From a virus: 28,302 nucleotides of DNA. Below the pieces are notes generated by a model. It was given only the letters and a program-made list of their open reading frames with translations. It was not told where the DNA came from and did no database searches. Below, one piece after another: positions 7,613 through 16,471 of the stretch; the stretch's first letter is position 1; each line of letters starts with the position of its first letter. The stretch spans positions 1-28,302 of the IMG/VR virus record IMGVR_UViG_3300035701_000214, one strand, 5' to 3'. Both the position numbers and the translations under genes were made by a program.

Positions 7613-7990
7613 TTATTCGCCCCCACGTTTTGAATCGGCCTTGATTTTCTCAAGAGCTTCTTCCTTTGAAGATTCTTTCTTTTCTTTTTTTTCTTTTTTT
7701 TCAGCGGCTTCTTTTTTCATATTCTCAAAATAAGTATGAGCTAATTGGCGCCCGATCGAATCGTATTCAGCAACCTTTTCTTGTTCCTGAACAATTTCCG
7801 CATCTCGAACCATTAGACCATTAGCCAAAGATGCGACGTCATTAACGTCATAATCCTTGCCATATTCTTCTGCGAGAAGAGATTCTGCCGTTTCAGCATA
7901 TTTGGAGAACATCTCTTTAAGATTGCTCTGCACTTCTGCCGCTTCGGCCTCTTTACGCATCGTTTCGTAAACTTCTAGTAGGCGTGACAT
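7613..7990 (-). CDS. Helical protein with Lys/Glu-rich tail (125 aa), local paralogue family
   Basis: The N-terminal two thirds is helical and has two modules. One (31-65) is shared with the 85-aa protein. The other (KVAEYDSIGRQLAHTYFENMKKEA) is shared with the 168-aa protein. The C-terminus is a run of KKEKKEKKE-type charged residues, a possible single alpha-helix or capsid- or DNA-contacting tail. AGGAGG stands six nt before ATG 7990. The composition is typical of phage scaffolding or core proteins. That role is inferred, not shown. Confidence 0.65.
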   Translation of the reverse strand: MSRLLEVYETMRKEAEAAEVQSNLKEMFSKYAETAESLLAEEYGKDYDVNDVASLANGLMVRDAEIVQEQEKVAEYDSIGRQLAHTYFENMKKEAAEKKEKKEKKESSKEEALEKIKADSKRGGE

Positions 7991-8005
7991 AGTTGCCCTC
8001 CTACC

Positions 8006-8512
8006 TTAGTTTCCGAAAAAGTAGCTATACAAAACGTCGACTGCTGCTGATGCTTTCTTTTCCGGTGCCATATCTGCTGCAACTGGCGGATTTTCTGCCA
8101 CTGACGCTGGAGTTGGCATGACAATATGTCCACCTGAAACTTCAACTTTTCCTGCGGGTGATAGATCTGCTTCTGCTCCCTGTGTTAAGGCGCGAAGCTG
8201 TCCAACCACTGCACCGACATTTGCAAGCTGGATATCTTGATCAGATACTTGAACTGCGGGATTTTCTGGTACCGCTGCGGTATTAGGAGTAACCCCCGTA
8301 ACGCCTACTGCGATCTTTTGTAGTTCATCGGCAAATGCAGCCGCCATGATACGACCAGCCGCATCGTATTCTTCGGCTAACTTGCGCAACTCGGTATCTT
8401 CGCTGACTTGGATTTCAGCAGGAGTTGCTGCAGGTGCAGGAGTAGCTGTTACTTCTGGCGCTTGTCCGACTTTTTGTAGCGTTGCTAGTACTTCTGTTAA
8501 TGTTGTTGCCAT
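8006..8512 (-). CDS. Ala/Pro-rich modular protein (168 aa), first gene of capsid transcript
   Basis: The N-terminus is an Ala/Pro/Thr-rich linker (APAATPAEIQ). It is followed by a helix (LAEEYDAAGRIMAAAFADELQKIA) that matches the 125-aa neighbour, then further Pro-rich flexible sequence and a short terminal helix (VDVLYSYFFGN). GGAGG is about ten nt upstream of ATG 8512, and a perfect sigma70 promoter precedes it. It opens the transcript that ends with the capsid gene. Low-complexity spacers between short helices suggest an assembly or core protein that may be processed by the adjacent protease; this is inference. Confidence 0.65.
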   Translation of the reverse strand: MATTLTEVLATLQKVGQAPEVTATPAPAATPAEIQVSEDTELRKLAEEYDAAGRIMAAAFADELQKIAVGVTGVTPNTAAVPENPAVQVSDQDIQLANVGAVVGQLRALTQGAEADLSPAGKVEVSGGHIVMPTPASVAENPPVAADMAPEKKASAAVDVLYSYFFGN

Positions 8513-8550
8513 ATTGGTATTTACCTCCGTGATATATGGTTAGGTATTAG

Positions 8551-8579
8551 ATTATACATAATTTCCACTTTAATGTCAA
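8551..8579 (-). promoter_or_regulatory. Perfect-consensus sigma70 promoter for the capsid transcript
   Basis: Leftward TTGACA (8579-8574), 17-nt spacer, TATAAT (8556-8551). The -35 overlaps the stop codon of the protease gene. It should drive the 168-aa gene through the capsid gene to the terminator at 5407-5429. Confidence 0.9.
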
Positions 8580-10390
8580 GGGTTTGTAATCCCCACAACG
8601 TCATTGTAGAGCTCTTCGAACTTTTCGGGGCCCAGTCCATAGACTACCTTATCTAGAGAGCCCAAATAACTTGCAAGTTTGGATCCTACATCTTTCTTAA
8701 TGTGGGGCCAAGCCCAACCATGCGCGCCTAATGTCCCTGCAGCTGCTAGGAATGGATGTTTGCGAACCAAGTCTTCAAATTTAGAGATTGGTTTACCTTC
8801 TTGCATCTTATTCTCTATATGGCCGGCGTAGATATATGAAGCCGGAACCGCAACCACAATTTTCTTAGCTATATCAGGAAATTTCTTTACAGCAGTTTCT
8901 CCAACACCTGCTTCTTTTTTGTGGAACAATACTTTTCCTAGTCCTTCCGTGCCCATGGCTACCGCGCCCACAAACAACGGGACTAGCCAGGGATTCTGTA
9001 AAAGGAATTTATCATAATCACCGAAGTGCCCAAATACTTCGGAACTGACATGTCCTGACTGAACTACTTTATTCAGAAGAGTACCAAATCCAGCATAAAG
9101 TCCACCTAACCCAATCATAGGAAGGAGAGGATTTTTGGTTGGAGCATACATTGATGGACGGGGTCCCTTTGGTATTCCTACTCCAGGTATCTTTTGTACC
9201 ATTGTTCCTATGAGACCCTGCTTTGAAGATTCAATGTCTGCCCTCTTCACCATAACGCGCCGAATGATAAGCGGTTTGGTAAGAGCTATCTCAGGAAGAT
9301 AGTCTAGCATGTTAGCGGCCAATTCATGATTGAATCCGTCTAGAGTAATATCTATAGGAATTTGTGGCTGTTCTTCCATATCCATAATCATGGCGCCTCT
9401 CTCGAGAACTTGATCGGCATATGGTTTTCTATCCATGTTTACAAGAACTATTCTCTGAAACTCTTCTGGTCTTGGCATAACTCTTAATCCCAAGAATGTG
9501 GAGAGTATGTCCTTAAGAGAATGTTGTTCCGCAATCTTATCAAGCAACTCCACTGGGAGTTTCTTTTGAGAATCAAGAATTAGGCTATGTGGATCTGCTG
9601 AGAAAGCTTCGATGGTTGCGGGTACTTCTTTCGTTAATGCCGATTCCTTCAATCCACTTTCCTTAAGAAAGTCTTCCCCAATTTGTGCTGAAGGAATGAC
9701 GGATTCATTATCATCTGTATCGGGCACATGTTCCGCCGATGCAATTTTTGCGATGGTGCCTGCAACACGATCGGCAGGAATTCTCACTTTGGAAATATCG
9801 AAGAAATTTAAACGATCATCGTTAATTGCCATAACCCTCCTGCCATCGGGAAGAACTTTACGCATTTCAAATTTAAGGTGGTCACAATATTCATGTATAT
9901 TTTTTGATCTATTGCCACAAATGGAGCATTTGTCAGAAGGAGTTCGTACGCCCATGGAGACGGGGAAGAGCTCACCTGCATTAAGTGCTTCCAATATATC
10001 TTGTGATTTTTTGTTATCTAGCGCAATCACAAGTTCTACACGATGCATGTCGGGATTATGAGAAGCATAGATAACTTTTCCTGCTGATTCTTCCGGATTT
10101 TTGTTTTTATGATGTCTGTAGAAGTGAGCGTTCTTTTCAAACGTCTTGTGATACTTTGTCAGTTGGTCGTCGGAAAAATAATCTCCATTCAGATTGGGGC
10201 CGTAGAAATCTCCCGAAGTCATGGCGTTGACAAGGATATAGGTATGATCGGCTTTCTTCTCCATAGTGGAGATGAAGTCTTCGACATCTGGTTTATATCC
10301 CGCATTCTTCTCTAAAAGATCGCCGTTAAGAATACGTATTAGTGGATGGCCTTCTTTATCTGCCGATGCAAAAGTTGTGAATTTTATCAT
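8576..10390 (-). CDS. Prohead protease-like protein with long membrane-like C-terminal extension
   Basis: Residues 1-200 resemble phage prohead serine proteases of the assemblin-like clans (HK97 gp4/T4 gp21 type). GPNLNGDYF is followed by a His-rich segment (H89, H93, H94) before SAGKVIYA, then FPVSMG with candidate nucleophile Ser145. Directly behind the Ser is a small Cys/His cluster (C155, C158, H166, C169, H171) that could bind zinc. The family is usually about 200 aa; this one is 604. The extension (about 380-604) contains at least three hydrophobic Gly-rich stretches, such as MIGLGGLYAGFGTLL and WLVPLFVGAVAMGT. The gene precedes the scaffold-like and capsid genes as expected. ATG 10390 has no Shine-Dalgarno but begins 2 nt after the upstream stop. 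The catalytic assignment is by pattern only. Confidence 0.75.
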   Translation of the reverse strand: MIKFTTFASADKEGHPLIRILNGDLLEKNAGYKPDVEDFISTMEKKADHTYILVNAMTSGDFYGPNLNGDYFSDDQLTKYHKTFEKNAHFYRHHKNKNPEESAGKVIYASHNPDMHRVELVIALDNKKSQDILEALNAGELFPVSMGVRTPSDKCSICGNRSKNIHEYCDHLKFEMRKVLPDGRRVMAINDDRLNFFDISKVRIPADRVAGTIAKIASAEHVPDTDDNESVIPSAQIGEDFLKESGLKESALTKEVPATIEAFSADPHSLILDSQKKLPVELLDKIAEQHSLKDILSTFLGLRVMPRPEEFQRIVLVNMDRKPYADQVLERGAMIMDMEEQPQIPIDITLDGFNHELAANMLDYLPEIALTKPLIIRRVMVKRADIESSKQGLIGTMVQKIPGVGIPKGPRPSMYAPTKNPLLPMIGLGGLYAGFGTLLNKVVQSGHVSSEVFGHFGDYDKFLLQNPWLVPLFVGAVAMGTEGLGKVLFHKKEAGVGETAVKKFPDIAKKIVVAVPASYIYAGHIENKMQEGKPISKFEDLVRKHPFLAAAGTLGAHGWAWPHIKKDVGSKLASYLGSLDKVVYGLGPEKFEELYNDVVGITNP

Positions 10391-10392
10391 TA

Positions 10393-11055
10393 TTATAAAG
10401 CCAATCTTAGTTGTTTGGGATCAAAATATGTAGGTGACTTCGCGAAATCTATGGGACTTACTGCTCCACCCGCCTTAGGTTTAAACGGAAGGAACAACGC
10501 ACCGAGTGGTGTAGTATATTCTGATTTTTCTTTGTCTCGAATGTCCGACTGATTCTTCTGCACCAATGTTGCCTTCTCTACCATCTCGGGTAGCGGTCCG
10601 CCTGCAACGTGGTGCATCTGAAGAGCTTGTTTAATATATGCTCCAGCTGCCAGAGGAGATTGTGCCATTGTTGGGCTGAAGTGATGAAGAGCTTCAAAAT
10701 ATTTGCGTGCAAGATTTTCTCTTTCTTCGGTTTCTTTAAGTTCAGGGTGATCCACGAGAACGGCTTGAAACATCGGCTCCATGCTTGCACTTAATTGATG
10801 CTTATCCCAGGCATGTTCCATTGCTTGGATGCCCATGTGGATTAGAGAACCAATGCCCTGAACGCCACCAAACGCTATAGCAGCGGTTGCGGCGACACCG
10901 GCATGTGAATGTAAATGTGGTTCCATGGCTTTAAAGAATTCAGATATACCGGCATGTTTTTCAAGTTCGGCTTTAAATGCCGCCATTTTAATCATGGTAG
11001 CTGCAGATACATTTCCTTTTTTATGTTCTTCAACAATTTCAGCAACTTTAATCAT
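10393..11055 (-). CDS. Helical virion-module protein with hydrophobic segment (220 aa)
   Basis: Residues 1-35 are a charged helix ending in ELEKHAG, a motif that recurs in this phage's head proteins. Residues 50-75 form a Gly/Ala-rich hydrophobic stretch (GVAATAAIAFGGVQGIGSL) that could cross a membrane. The rest is helical and His/Met-rich, and the C-terminus is Pro-rich (FAKSPTYFDPKQL). AAGGAG precedes ATG 11055. It is encoded between the 324-aa protein and the protease, where phages often place portal or head-internal proteins. It is too short for a portal. An internal or ejected protein is possible but unproven. Confidence 0.6.
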   Translation of the reverse strand: MIKVAEIVEEHKKGNVSAATMIKMAAFKAELEKHAGISEFFKAMEPHLHSHAGVAATAAIAFGGVQGIGSLIHMGIQAMEHAWDKHQLSASMEPMFQAVLVDHPELKETEERENLARKYFEALHHFSPTMAQSPLAAGAYIKQALQMHHVAGGPLPEMVEKATLVQKNQSDIRDKEKSEYTTPLGALFLPFKPKAGGAVSPIDFAKSPTYFDPKQLRLAL

Positions 11056-11064
11056 GTATTCTCC

Positions 11065-12039
11065 TTAGCGTGCATACTGTACTGGAACTGCGCCCATTGG
11101 CATGGATGCTTGATTTTTTTTATACTCAGTCATGTGATGTTCTAATGCCAATCCACCAACAAGGCCTGTTCCGCCTATAAGTGCAATTTTCTTTCCCGCC
11201 GATAACCCCTTTTTAGCAACTTCCGCGGCCGGCATTGCAGACTTGAGTAAATGTTTGGTTTCTGGAAAGCGCGCGGCGCAACTCCTCATACCCTCATAAA
11301 CTTCCGCCCTCTTCTCCCGAAGAGTAACAAATTCCTGCGTATCTTTAACAAGTGCGCCCGCCTGTTTAATAATTGGATTTTCGGAATTAACAGAACCGTG
11401 ATTTGTTTCGGCGAGTATGAGTTGTTTAGGATATATTTCTTCAGCTAATTTTTCCTGACACTCCTTGAGTACTTCTGTGACCACAGGAGAATCATATACT
11501 GCATTAACTGCTGAGCGTATATCGCCAAATGACGTTCCGCCTAAATAGGCTTGTTTAACTAAGTGGTAAAGAATCTCTGTATTCTGTTGAAAACGGATAT
11601 CAACCTCATCGAGTGAATTGCCCAATTGCTCATCCAGGCCTGCGAGTTTAACTGCTTGCTGATGTACGATTGTATGGTCGAACGGCTTCTCTTCTTCCGA
11701 AGCAATTTTTTCTAGGAAGGATCCTTCGAGGGTCTCTTCTTGCGGTAATGAATCATAATCATCGGTAATAATTTCTGCGATCTTTTCAGTCCCATGAACT
11801 GCCGATGCGACCTTTTCGGCCGAGGCATTTTCAAACTGAACATACTTGTCTGAGGATTGATTCATGAGCTGAACATATACCTCGGTATTCGCGCCCTCTA
11901 CTACTCGTGCAATTTGGTCATGATTCAGACCATGTTCTGAAGCGATTTTCGTAATAGTTTCATTAAGGGGTTTTGCCTCTTTTAAGAAGGCACGTGCGGA
12001 TTCTTCGATATAACGATCCATTGCATCGGTTGTGAACAT
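11065..12039 (-). CDS. Helical virion-module protein after terminase (324 aa)
   Basis: The product is mostly helical and acidic. It carries repeated K-x-A elements (ITKIASEHGL, AEKVASAV, TEKIAEII, FLEKIASEEE) and a Gly-rich hydrophobic segment near the C-terminus (KKIALIGGTGLVGGLAL, about 287-303). CGGAGAATCTCTA before ATG 12039 gives a Shine-Dalgarno, and a perfect promoter lies upstream. In many phages the gene after terminase is the portal, but this protein is shorter and lacks a portal-like pattern that I can see. It may be a head-internal or membrane-interacting protein. Confidence 0.6.
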   Translation of the reverse strand: MFTTDAMDRYIEESARAFLKEAKPLNETITKIASEHGLNHDQIARVVEGANTEVYVQLMNQSSDKYVQFENASAEKVASAVHGTEKIAEIITDDYDSLPQEETLEGSFLEKIASEEEKPFDHTIVHQQAVKLAGLDEQLGNSLDEVDIRFQQNTEILYHLVKQAYLGGTSFGDIRSAVNAVYDSPVVTEVLKECQEKLAEEIYPKQLILAETNHGSVNSENPIIKQAGALVKDTQEFVTLREKRAEVYEGMRSCAARFPETKHLLKSAMPAAEVAKKGLSAGKKIALIGGTGLVGGLALEHHMTEYKKNQASMPMGAVPVQYAR

Positions 12040-12060
12040 TAGAGATTCTCCGTTTTAGTT

Positions 12061-12089
12061 ATTATACTGATTTTTTGCGTGTTTGTCAA
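12061..12089 (-). promoter_or_regulatory. Perfect-consensus sigma70 promoter after terminase
   Basis: Leftward TTGACA (12089-12084), 17-nt spacer, TATAAT (12066-12061), in the only gap (58 nt) between the terminase and the 324-aa gene. It serves the 324-aa, 220-aa and protease genes. Confidence 0.9.
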
Positions 12090-12097
12090 GACACCCG

Positions 12098-14950
12098 TTA
12101 ATTGCCAATTGGTTCCGGCGATATAGTCCTCATGTAAAGTTCGGCTATAATATCCCCATATAGTATGGAGTGAAAAGTATCGTCTGGCGCGGAATTAATA
12201 AATCGATACTTTCCCTTTTCCTCATCATAGTCTATCATAATGCCTAGTATATCTTTAGCAAATGGCTGAAAATCTTCCCATTGTGGGAATATGATTTGAC
12301 GATTCTTAATCTTGTTGAAAAGCCAGGTCATCATTCTATTTCGGCTGAGTGTATACGCATTTATTTTTTGATTCCAAGACATCATTTGTTTTTGATTCCC
12401 TTGGTGAAGAAGTGCGATTAAGCGTGTAGAGTTGGCTAACCTTCTTCTGATTTCTGAATTAACTGATTCACCAAAACCAGCATCAGCCCCAATAAGCATG
12501 CAATTCCAACGGGCGAACTCAGCGGGGATTGTTCTGTGTATGTACGCATAGTCAGATTCCTTTCCTTCATATTTTTTCAAATAAAGAACTTCGGTCATAT
12601 TACCCTTCTTCTGGATAATTGATTCCACAGTTTTGGAATTCTCCGAATTGATAGGTCCCCAGTCCATTCCCATGAAGGTAGGATATGATCCGGTATAACT
12701 ATCAGGGCCATGGCGCATAGGTCCTCCTGTACAACAGGCACGTATCTCCCTTTCGGTAATGGGCTGTACTCCCGCATCGTAAGGAAGTCCTATGTACTCG
12801 TTAAGGAAGAGTCCTCGAGGTTTCTGCTGGAAAGGAATAACGACGTCTTTTTGCCAATCAACCCAGGGAGAATGTGCGAACATTAAAACAGATATTCTAA
12901 AACCTTCGAAAATGTATTGCCCGGTTTTTTCAGATACGTGTGATTTGGGATTCGTTCGCACCCACTGTCCATTGCGTGCATCGAGCGACTGATGACATTT
13001 ATTACATCCTAGACCCCAAGGCTGTATATTATTTTCTGTGAGATAGTTCCAATATTGACAATGAGCGCATAGAACGAACCATTCATTTTGTGTGGATGCC
13101 GTCCAACGAGAAGCGAGCGTACCAATAGTCCGTTTGGGAGTGCCAGCATATAGTGTCCGTTTATACAGCGAACGTGACATGGCCTGTTGTATAACGGATA
13201 TATTGTCGTCAGGAATGTCCTGAATCTCATCAGCAAAAATCTGATCAACAGAGAGACCTCTGGCCTTGTCAGCGGAAGCTGCAGCATATCGGAAATACAT
13301 CGAGGAACCATTAATGAACCTCTTATGAAAAACGTTCTGTATTTGGCTCGAGTTAACATAGTGTCGTTTAATTATTGGGCTTTGTTCGATCACAGGAGAA
13401 ACTCTATCATGACTGAACACCTTAACCTGCTCTACTGTAGGTGCAATGTAGAGAGTACGAAATCCTCCGGAGAACTCCGGACGTACCTGTGGCATAATGC
13501 ACATCTTACTCACGGCGAGATTTGCCAAAGTTGTGGAATTATGTGTCACTAAATTATCTATTAAAAATGTATTATGCGGATATTCCATTTCTATAGATGT
13601 GGTGGATTCGGGGATGGATATTCCGATTTCTACAATCCGGTCGTATATGATGTCTGCATCATAGATAGTTTTTAAATAATCATCATGAAGATTTTCCTTC
13701 AATTCCCTAAGTTTAGAGTAGGTTAGATCGTATCCTAATGACCATTGTGTCCATCCATGATCATGTCTGGAATTCCTTAGATTACCGTATTGTTGTTTCT
13801 TTAGTTTCTTAAAATAAGGTTGTAATGCCTTCTTGGGAATTACAAGACGATTATTGTTTTGTTCTTTTTTATTATACGGCTTCAGTTTTCGTGTAGAAAT
13901 AAGTTCATAGAAACGTTCTACTGAATCAGCACCCTCGACTCGTAATTTATAAACTTGTTTATCCGTACCTTCGTATATTTTGGGATTCTGAATGGACTTT
14001 GTAGTATGAATACCTAACCTGAGCAAGAGTTCCTGAAGCCCATCAATAAGTTCTTTGGAGATAAGTGCTATACCAATATCTGGAAGAGAGGCACGTCCTT
14101 TGATAGATACATAACCATCTGTATTCCACCATATACGAATATAATCTTGAAGTTGTTCTTTTGTTAGTTTAAAAATAAGGGGCGGATGAAACTTAATATC
14201 AGATTTTTTACCCATTAATTTTAAATCGATCAACCATTGTTTTAAGGGATTTAAATGTTCGTGTTCTACACCATATTTAAAGCATACGGCAAATTGCCCT
14301 ATAATATTATACTCTCTTAATTCCAAAGTATCATTAAAAGATTGTATATTACAATTTAATTCATCTGAATTATCTTTTTCAATATTTGTATATTTTATTG
14401 ATTTCGTCGATAATCCTCCTTCGGCCAGAAGATGTGCCAATATTATATACTCGTGATCTGGCACAGTTTTTTCTATTGGAAGTGCCGATGAGTTATTCCG
14501 CGATAATCCAATTAAATCTCCTACCTTCAGATCTCTTGCTTCGGTCCATTTTGGATTTAATGTCCAGAATGGATGTTCGGCTGTTACTTCAGCTATACGA
14601 CCTGTACGAGTTTTGATAGTATAGATTGGTTTCTTACCATTATCTTCAACATCTTTTATTTTGTTAACAACTATTTTTTGAGTTTCTTCATCGAGGGAAA
14701 GTAATTCATCTCCGGCTTTCAAATCTTTTATATATTTTTTTTCTCCAGTAGCTAAATAAATTTGTGAAGAATCGCGGAGACATTTGGCTACCTGGCGGCT
14801 CGTGTGGAGAACTATTTCTGGTGAGTCGATGTTATAAATAATTCTCATATGAGGATAGTCCTCAAGTGAGAAAGGTTTGAAGTTCAGATAACAGAACTTC
14901 TCTACAAAATCAGACATCGTGGTTGTTAATGAAGTAGCCAATTTAACCAA
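12098..14950 (-). CDS. terL: Terminase large subunit, interrupted by an intein in the P-loop
   Basis: This is the motor ATPase and nuclease that packages DNA into the prohead. Residues are counted from TTG 14950, which overlaps the glycosyltransferase gene; ATG 14917, after that gene's stop, is equally or more likely. The P-loop SRQVAK|STT is split by an intein at 57-471. Joined exteins give about 535 aa, a normal terminase length. Walker B is IFADE (571-575), followed by the coupling motif YAGTPK (601-606). Two CxxC pairs (628/631, 649/652) form a zinc-knuckle insert as in some large terminases. The RNase H-like nuclease shows FMGMDWG (D763), IGADAG (D823) and a late APDD acidic site. The P-loop has Ala where Gly is usual. 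Confidence 0.93.
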   Translation of the reverse strand: MVKLATSLTTTMSDFVEKFCYLNFKPFSLEDYPHMRIIYNIDSPEIVLHTSRQVAKCLRDSSQIYLATGEKKYIKDLKAGDELLSLDEETQKIVVNKIKDVEDNGKKPIYTIKTRTGRIAEVTAEHPFWTLNPKWTEARDLKVGDLIGLSRNNSSALPIEKTVPDHEYIILAHLLAEGGLSTKSIKYTNIEKDNSDELNCNIQSFNDTLELREYNIIGQFAVCFKYGVEHEHLNPLKQWLIDLKLMGKKSDIKFHPPLIFKLTKEQLQDYIRIWWNTDGYVSIKGRASLPDIGIALISKELIDGLQELLLRLGIHTTKSIQNPKIYEGTDKQVYKLRVEGADSVERFYELISTRKLKPYNKKEQNNNRLVIPKKALQPYFKKLKKQQYGNLRNSRHDHGWTQWSLGYDLTYSKLRELKENLHDDYLKTIYDADIIYDRIVEIGISIPESTTSIEMEYPHNTFLIDNLVTHNSTTLANLAVSKMCIMPQVRPEFSGGFRTLYIAPTVEQVKVFSHDRVSPVIEQSPIIKRHYVNSSQIQNVFHKRFINGSSMYFRYAAASADKARGLSVDQIFADEIQDIPDDNISVIQQAMSRSLYKRTLYAGTPKRTIGTLASRWTASTQNEWFVLCAHCQYWNYLTENNIQPWGLGCNKCHQSLDARNGQWVRTNPKSHVSEKTGQYIFEGFRISVLMFAHSPWVDWQKDVVIPFQQKPRGLFLNEYIGLPYDAGVQPITEREIRACCTGGPMRHGPDSYTGSYPTFMGMDWGPINSENSKTVESIIQKKGNMTEVLYLKKYEGKESDYAYIHRTIPAEFARWNCMLIGADAGFGESVNSEIRRRLANSTRLIALLHQGNQKQMMSWNQKINAYTLSRNRMMTWLFNKIKNRQIIFPQWEDFQPFAKDILGIMIDYDEEKGKYRFINSAPDDTFHSILYGDIIAELYMRTISPEPIGN
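13538..14782 (-). mobile_element. Intein with LAGLIDADG homing endonuclease in terL
   Basis: A 415-residue in-frame protein intron. It starts with Cys57 (CLRDSSQIYL, block A), has the block B motif VTAEHPFWT (Thr123, His126), and ends with block F/G sequence TFLIDNLVTHN, with His470-Asn471 before the +1 Ser472 of the extein. All residues needed for splicing are present. The middle contains two LAGLIDADG-like motifs, ILAHLLAEGG (E177) and YIRIWWNTDG (D278), so the homing endonuclease is probably active. The segment is visibly more AT-rich than the flanking terminase, consistent with later acquisition. Insertion within the ATP-binding P-loop means the precursor cannot act as a packaging ATPase until spliced. 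Confidence 0.92.
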
Positions 14951-15948
14951 ACTTTCTTTGATCTCTGCATTTGAATATACAAACTTATTTTGTTAAGATG
15001 TTGGGCGCCAAAGATTCGCAATCTCCATACGGTCTTAAGTGTTGAAAGTATATCGGGGACTTTACAACTAGCAGTTTTGGCAAAATAACTAGCCCAGGTA
15101 ACTTCTGGGGATACTACAATAGGAATATCATTGGCTGTGGCGTCGGCAGATATAATATTAAAGCTCTCTGTAAAACTTACTTGCATAACGATATCCATAG
15201 TTCTAAGGAGTTTTATAAATTCATTATGTACCAGCCATCCGTGTGTGACTAATTGATGAGGAGCATTATTCTCAAATAGATTAACAAGATTTTTAAAATT
15301 TGGCTCGCCCATCTGCTCAACACGAGCATGGTTTACATGAAAACGTAAGGGCTTATTTATAAACTGAGCAAATTTTATAGCGGCTGTCGCCTGGGCCAGA
15401 TGATTCTTGAATGGACGGATCGCACCAAAGCAACCTATATTCAGAACTGTCGGATCCGTTTTTCCGGGGTTATAGCTAAACGGATCCACTTCATAATAAT
15501 TGGGAAGAAGAGCTACATCTCTTGGCAATAACTCCCCCAGATCATTTATTAGTCTAATACTATTAGCCGCAATATATACATTAGAATATTTATGATATTC
15601 ATATATCCATTGTGCGGCTATCCCTTCATTGGCGAGGAATGGCACCTCACTATGTATGCGTATCACCCACTGTACCCGAGGATGTAGTTTTGCCAGAATG
15701 GCGAACTTTTCCGGAACTACCCAGAGTGCCTCAATGATCACTATATCTGGTTTGAAAGTATGCACCGCTTTATCTATGTCATTATTATCCGTGGCATTGA
15801 AAAGACTGGCGGCTACACCATTCTTTTTCAACATTTCCACTACCAGCCGGGCGGAATTATGTAATCCGGACGAAACCAATACATCCTGATGTCCGTGTGA
15901 CGTATGTCTCTTTTTACAAATGAAAAGTATTCTTTTTTTATGCGTCAT
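14926..15948 (-). CDS. GT-B glycosyltransferase (GT4-like)
   Basis: This 340-aa protein has the two-domain layout of GT-B glycosyltransferases. The N-terminal Rossmann part opens with KRILFICKK and a Gly/His-rich loop (SSGLHNSARLVVEML), with KPDIVIIEALWV further on. The C-terminal part has IGCFGAIRPFKNHLAQA, the typical start of the donor-binding domain, and SFTESFNIISADATANDIPIVV, the conserved Glu-x7-Glu-like region binding a sugar nucleotide. It probably transfers a sugar from a nucleotide donor; the acceptor is unknown (virion protein, DNA or cell surface). No signal or membrane segment is seen, so it is cytosolic. It overlaps terL by up to 25 nt and follows the 173-aa gene by 1 nt. Confidence 0.8.
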   Translation of the reverse strand: MTHKKRILFICKKRHTSHGHQDVLVSSGLHNSARLVVEMLKKNGVAASLFNATDNNDIDKAVHTFKPDIVIIEALWVVPEKFAILAKLHPRVQWVIRIHSEVPFLANEGIAAQWIYEYHKYSNVYIAANSIRLINDLGELLPRDVALLPNYYEVDPFSYNPGKTDPTVLNIGCFGAIRPFKNHLAQATAAIKFAQFINKPLRFHVNHARVEQMGEPNFKNLVNLFENNAPHQLVTHGWLVHNEFIKLLRTMDIVMQVSFTESFNIISADATANDIPIVVSPEVTWASYFAKTASCKVPDILSTLKTVWRLRIFGAQHLNKISLYIQMQRSKKVWLNWLLH

Positions 15949-15949
15949 A

Positions 15950-16471
15950 CTACATCCTTAATAGATTATTGTACACATTTGAATGAAGCGCTCTCAGCCC
16001 TAAGTTTAGGGCCCGGGCCGGTAACTGTTTCAATATCTTAGTCGCCTTCGGAACAATTCCCGTATTATGTAGTGCATACCCCGCCATGTTATGAAGAGAT
16101 GCACCCGCTGCTATTGCCTCGGTTGTTCCTGGAGGACCTGCTATCCCCGCAGCTCCGGCAACCAGATATTTAGCACGATTAATTTGTTTCAATCCTGTTT
16201 TTGTGTCTGCCCAGTGTTCGGCACGAACTACGTAATCCTTGGAAGGTTTTAACATACGGGCTCCGGCTTGATATGCCCTGGTAGACTTTACCATCGGAAC
16301 CATTTTTTCTGCATGCGATATCGCTAGATCTATATCTCCTATTCCGGTACGGTAGTGCAGTATGTTGGAAGGCGTATCAATATTTTTCTTGATAATCTCC
16401 TCCGGAAGTTTCGCCAGTGCTGTTGTTTTATTTTTTATTTTGCTCATTACTGCTTTAGCTTTCTGTGTCAT
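15950..16471 (-). CDS. Basic protein with Ala/Gly-rich hydrophobic segment (173 aa)
   Basis: No family was recognised. The N-terminal half is Lys-rich and helical. Residues 100-135 form an Ala/Gly hydrophobic region (YLVAGAAGIAGPPGTTEAIA then GASLHNMAGYAL), and the end is basic. AGAAGG lies nine nt before ATG 16471. It resembles in style the hydrophobic Gly/Ala stretches in the neighbouring 599-, 530- and 324-aa proteins. A high net positive charge with a membrane-like segment would suit a protein packed with DNA or ejected into the cell, which is speculation. Confidence 0.6.
   Translation of the reverse strand: MTQKAKAVMSKIKNKTTALAKLPEEIIKKNIDTPSNILHYRTGIGDIDLAISHAEKMVPMVKSTRAYQAGARMLKPSKDYVVRAEHWADTKTGLKQINRAKYLVAGAAGIAGPPGTTEAIAAGASLHNMAGYALHNTGIVPKATKILKQLPARALNLGLRALHSNVYNNLLRM

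Noticed and set aside
9612-10061. Plus-strand open frame of 149 codons
   Set aside because: Antisense to the conserved protease domain and lacks a promoter or ribosome site.
13187-13552. Plus-strand open frame across the terminase-intein junction
   Set aside because: Antisense shadow; the minus strand encodes Walker B and the intein C-terminus here.
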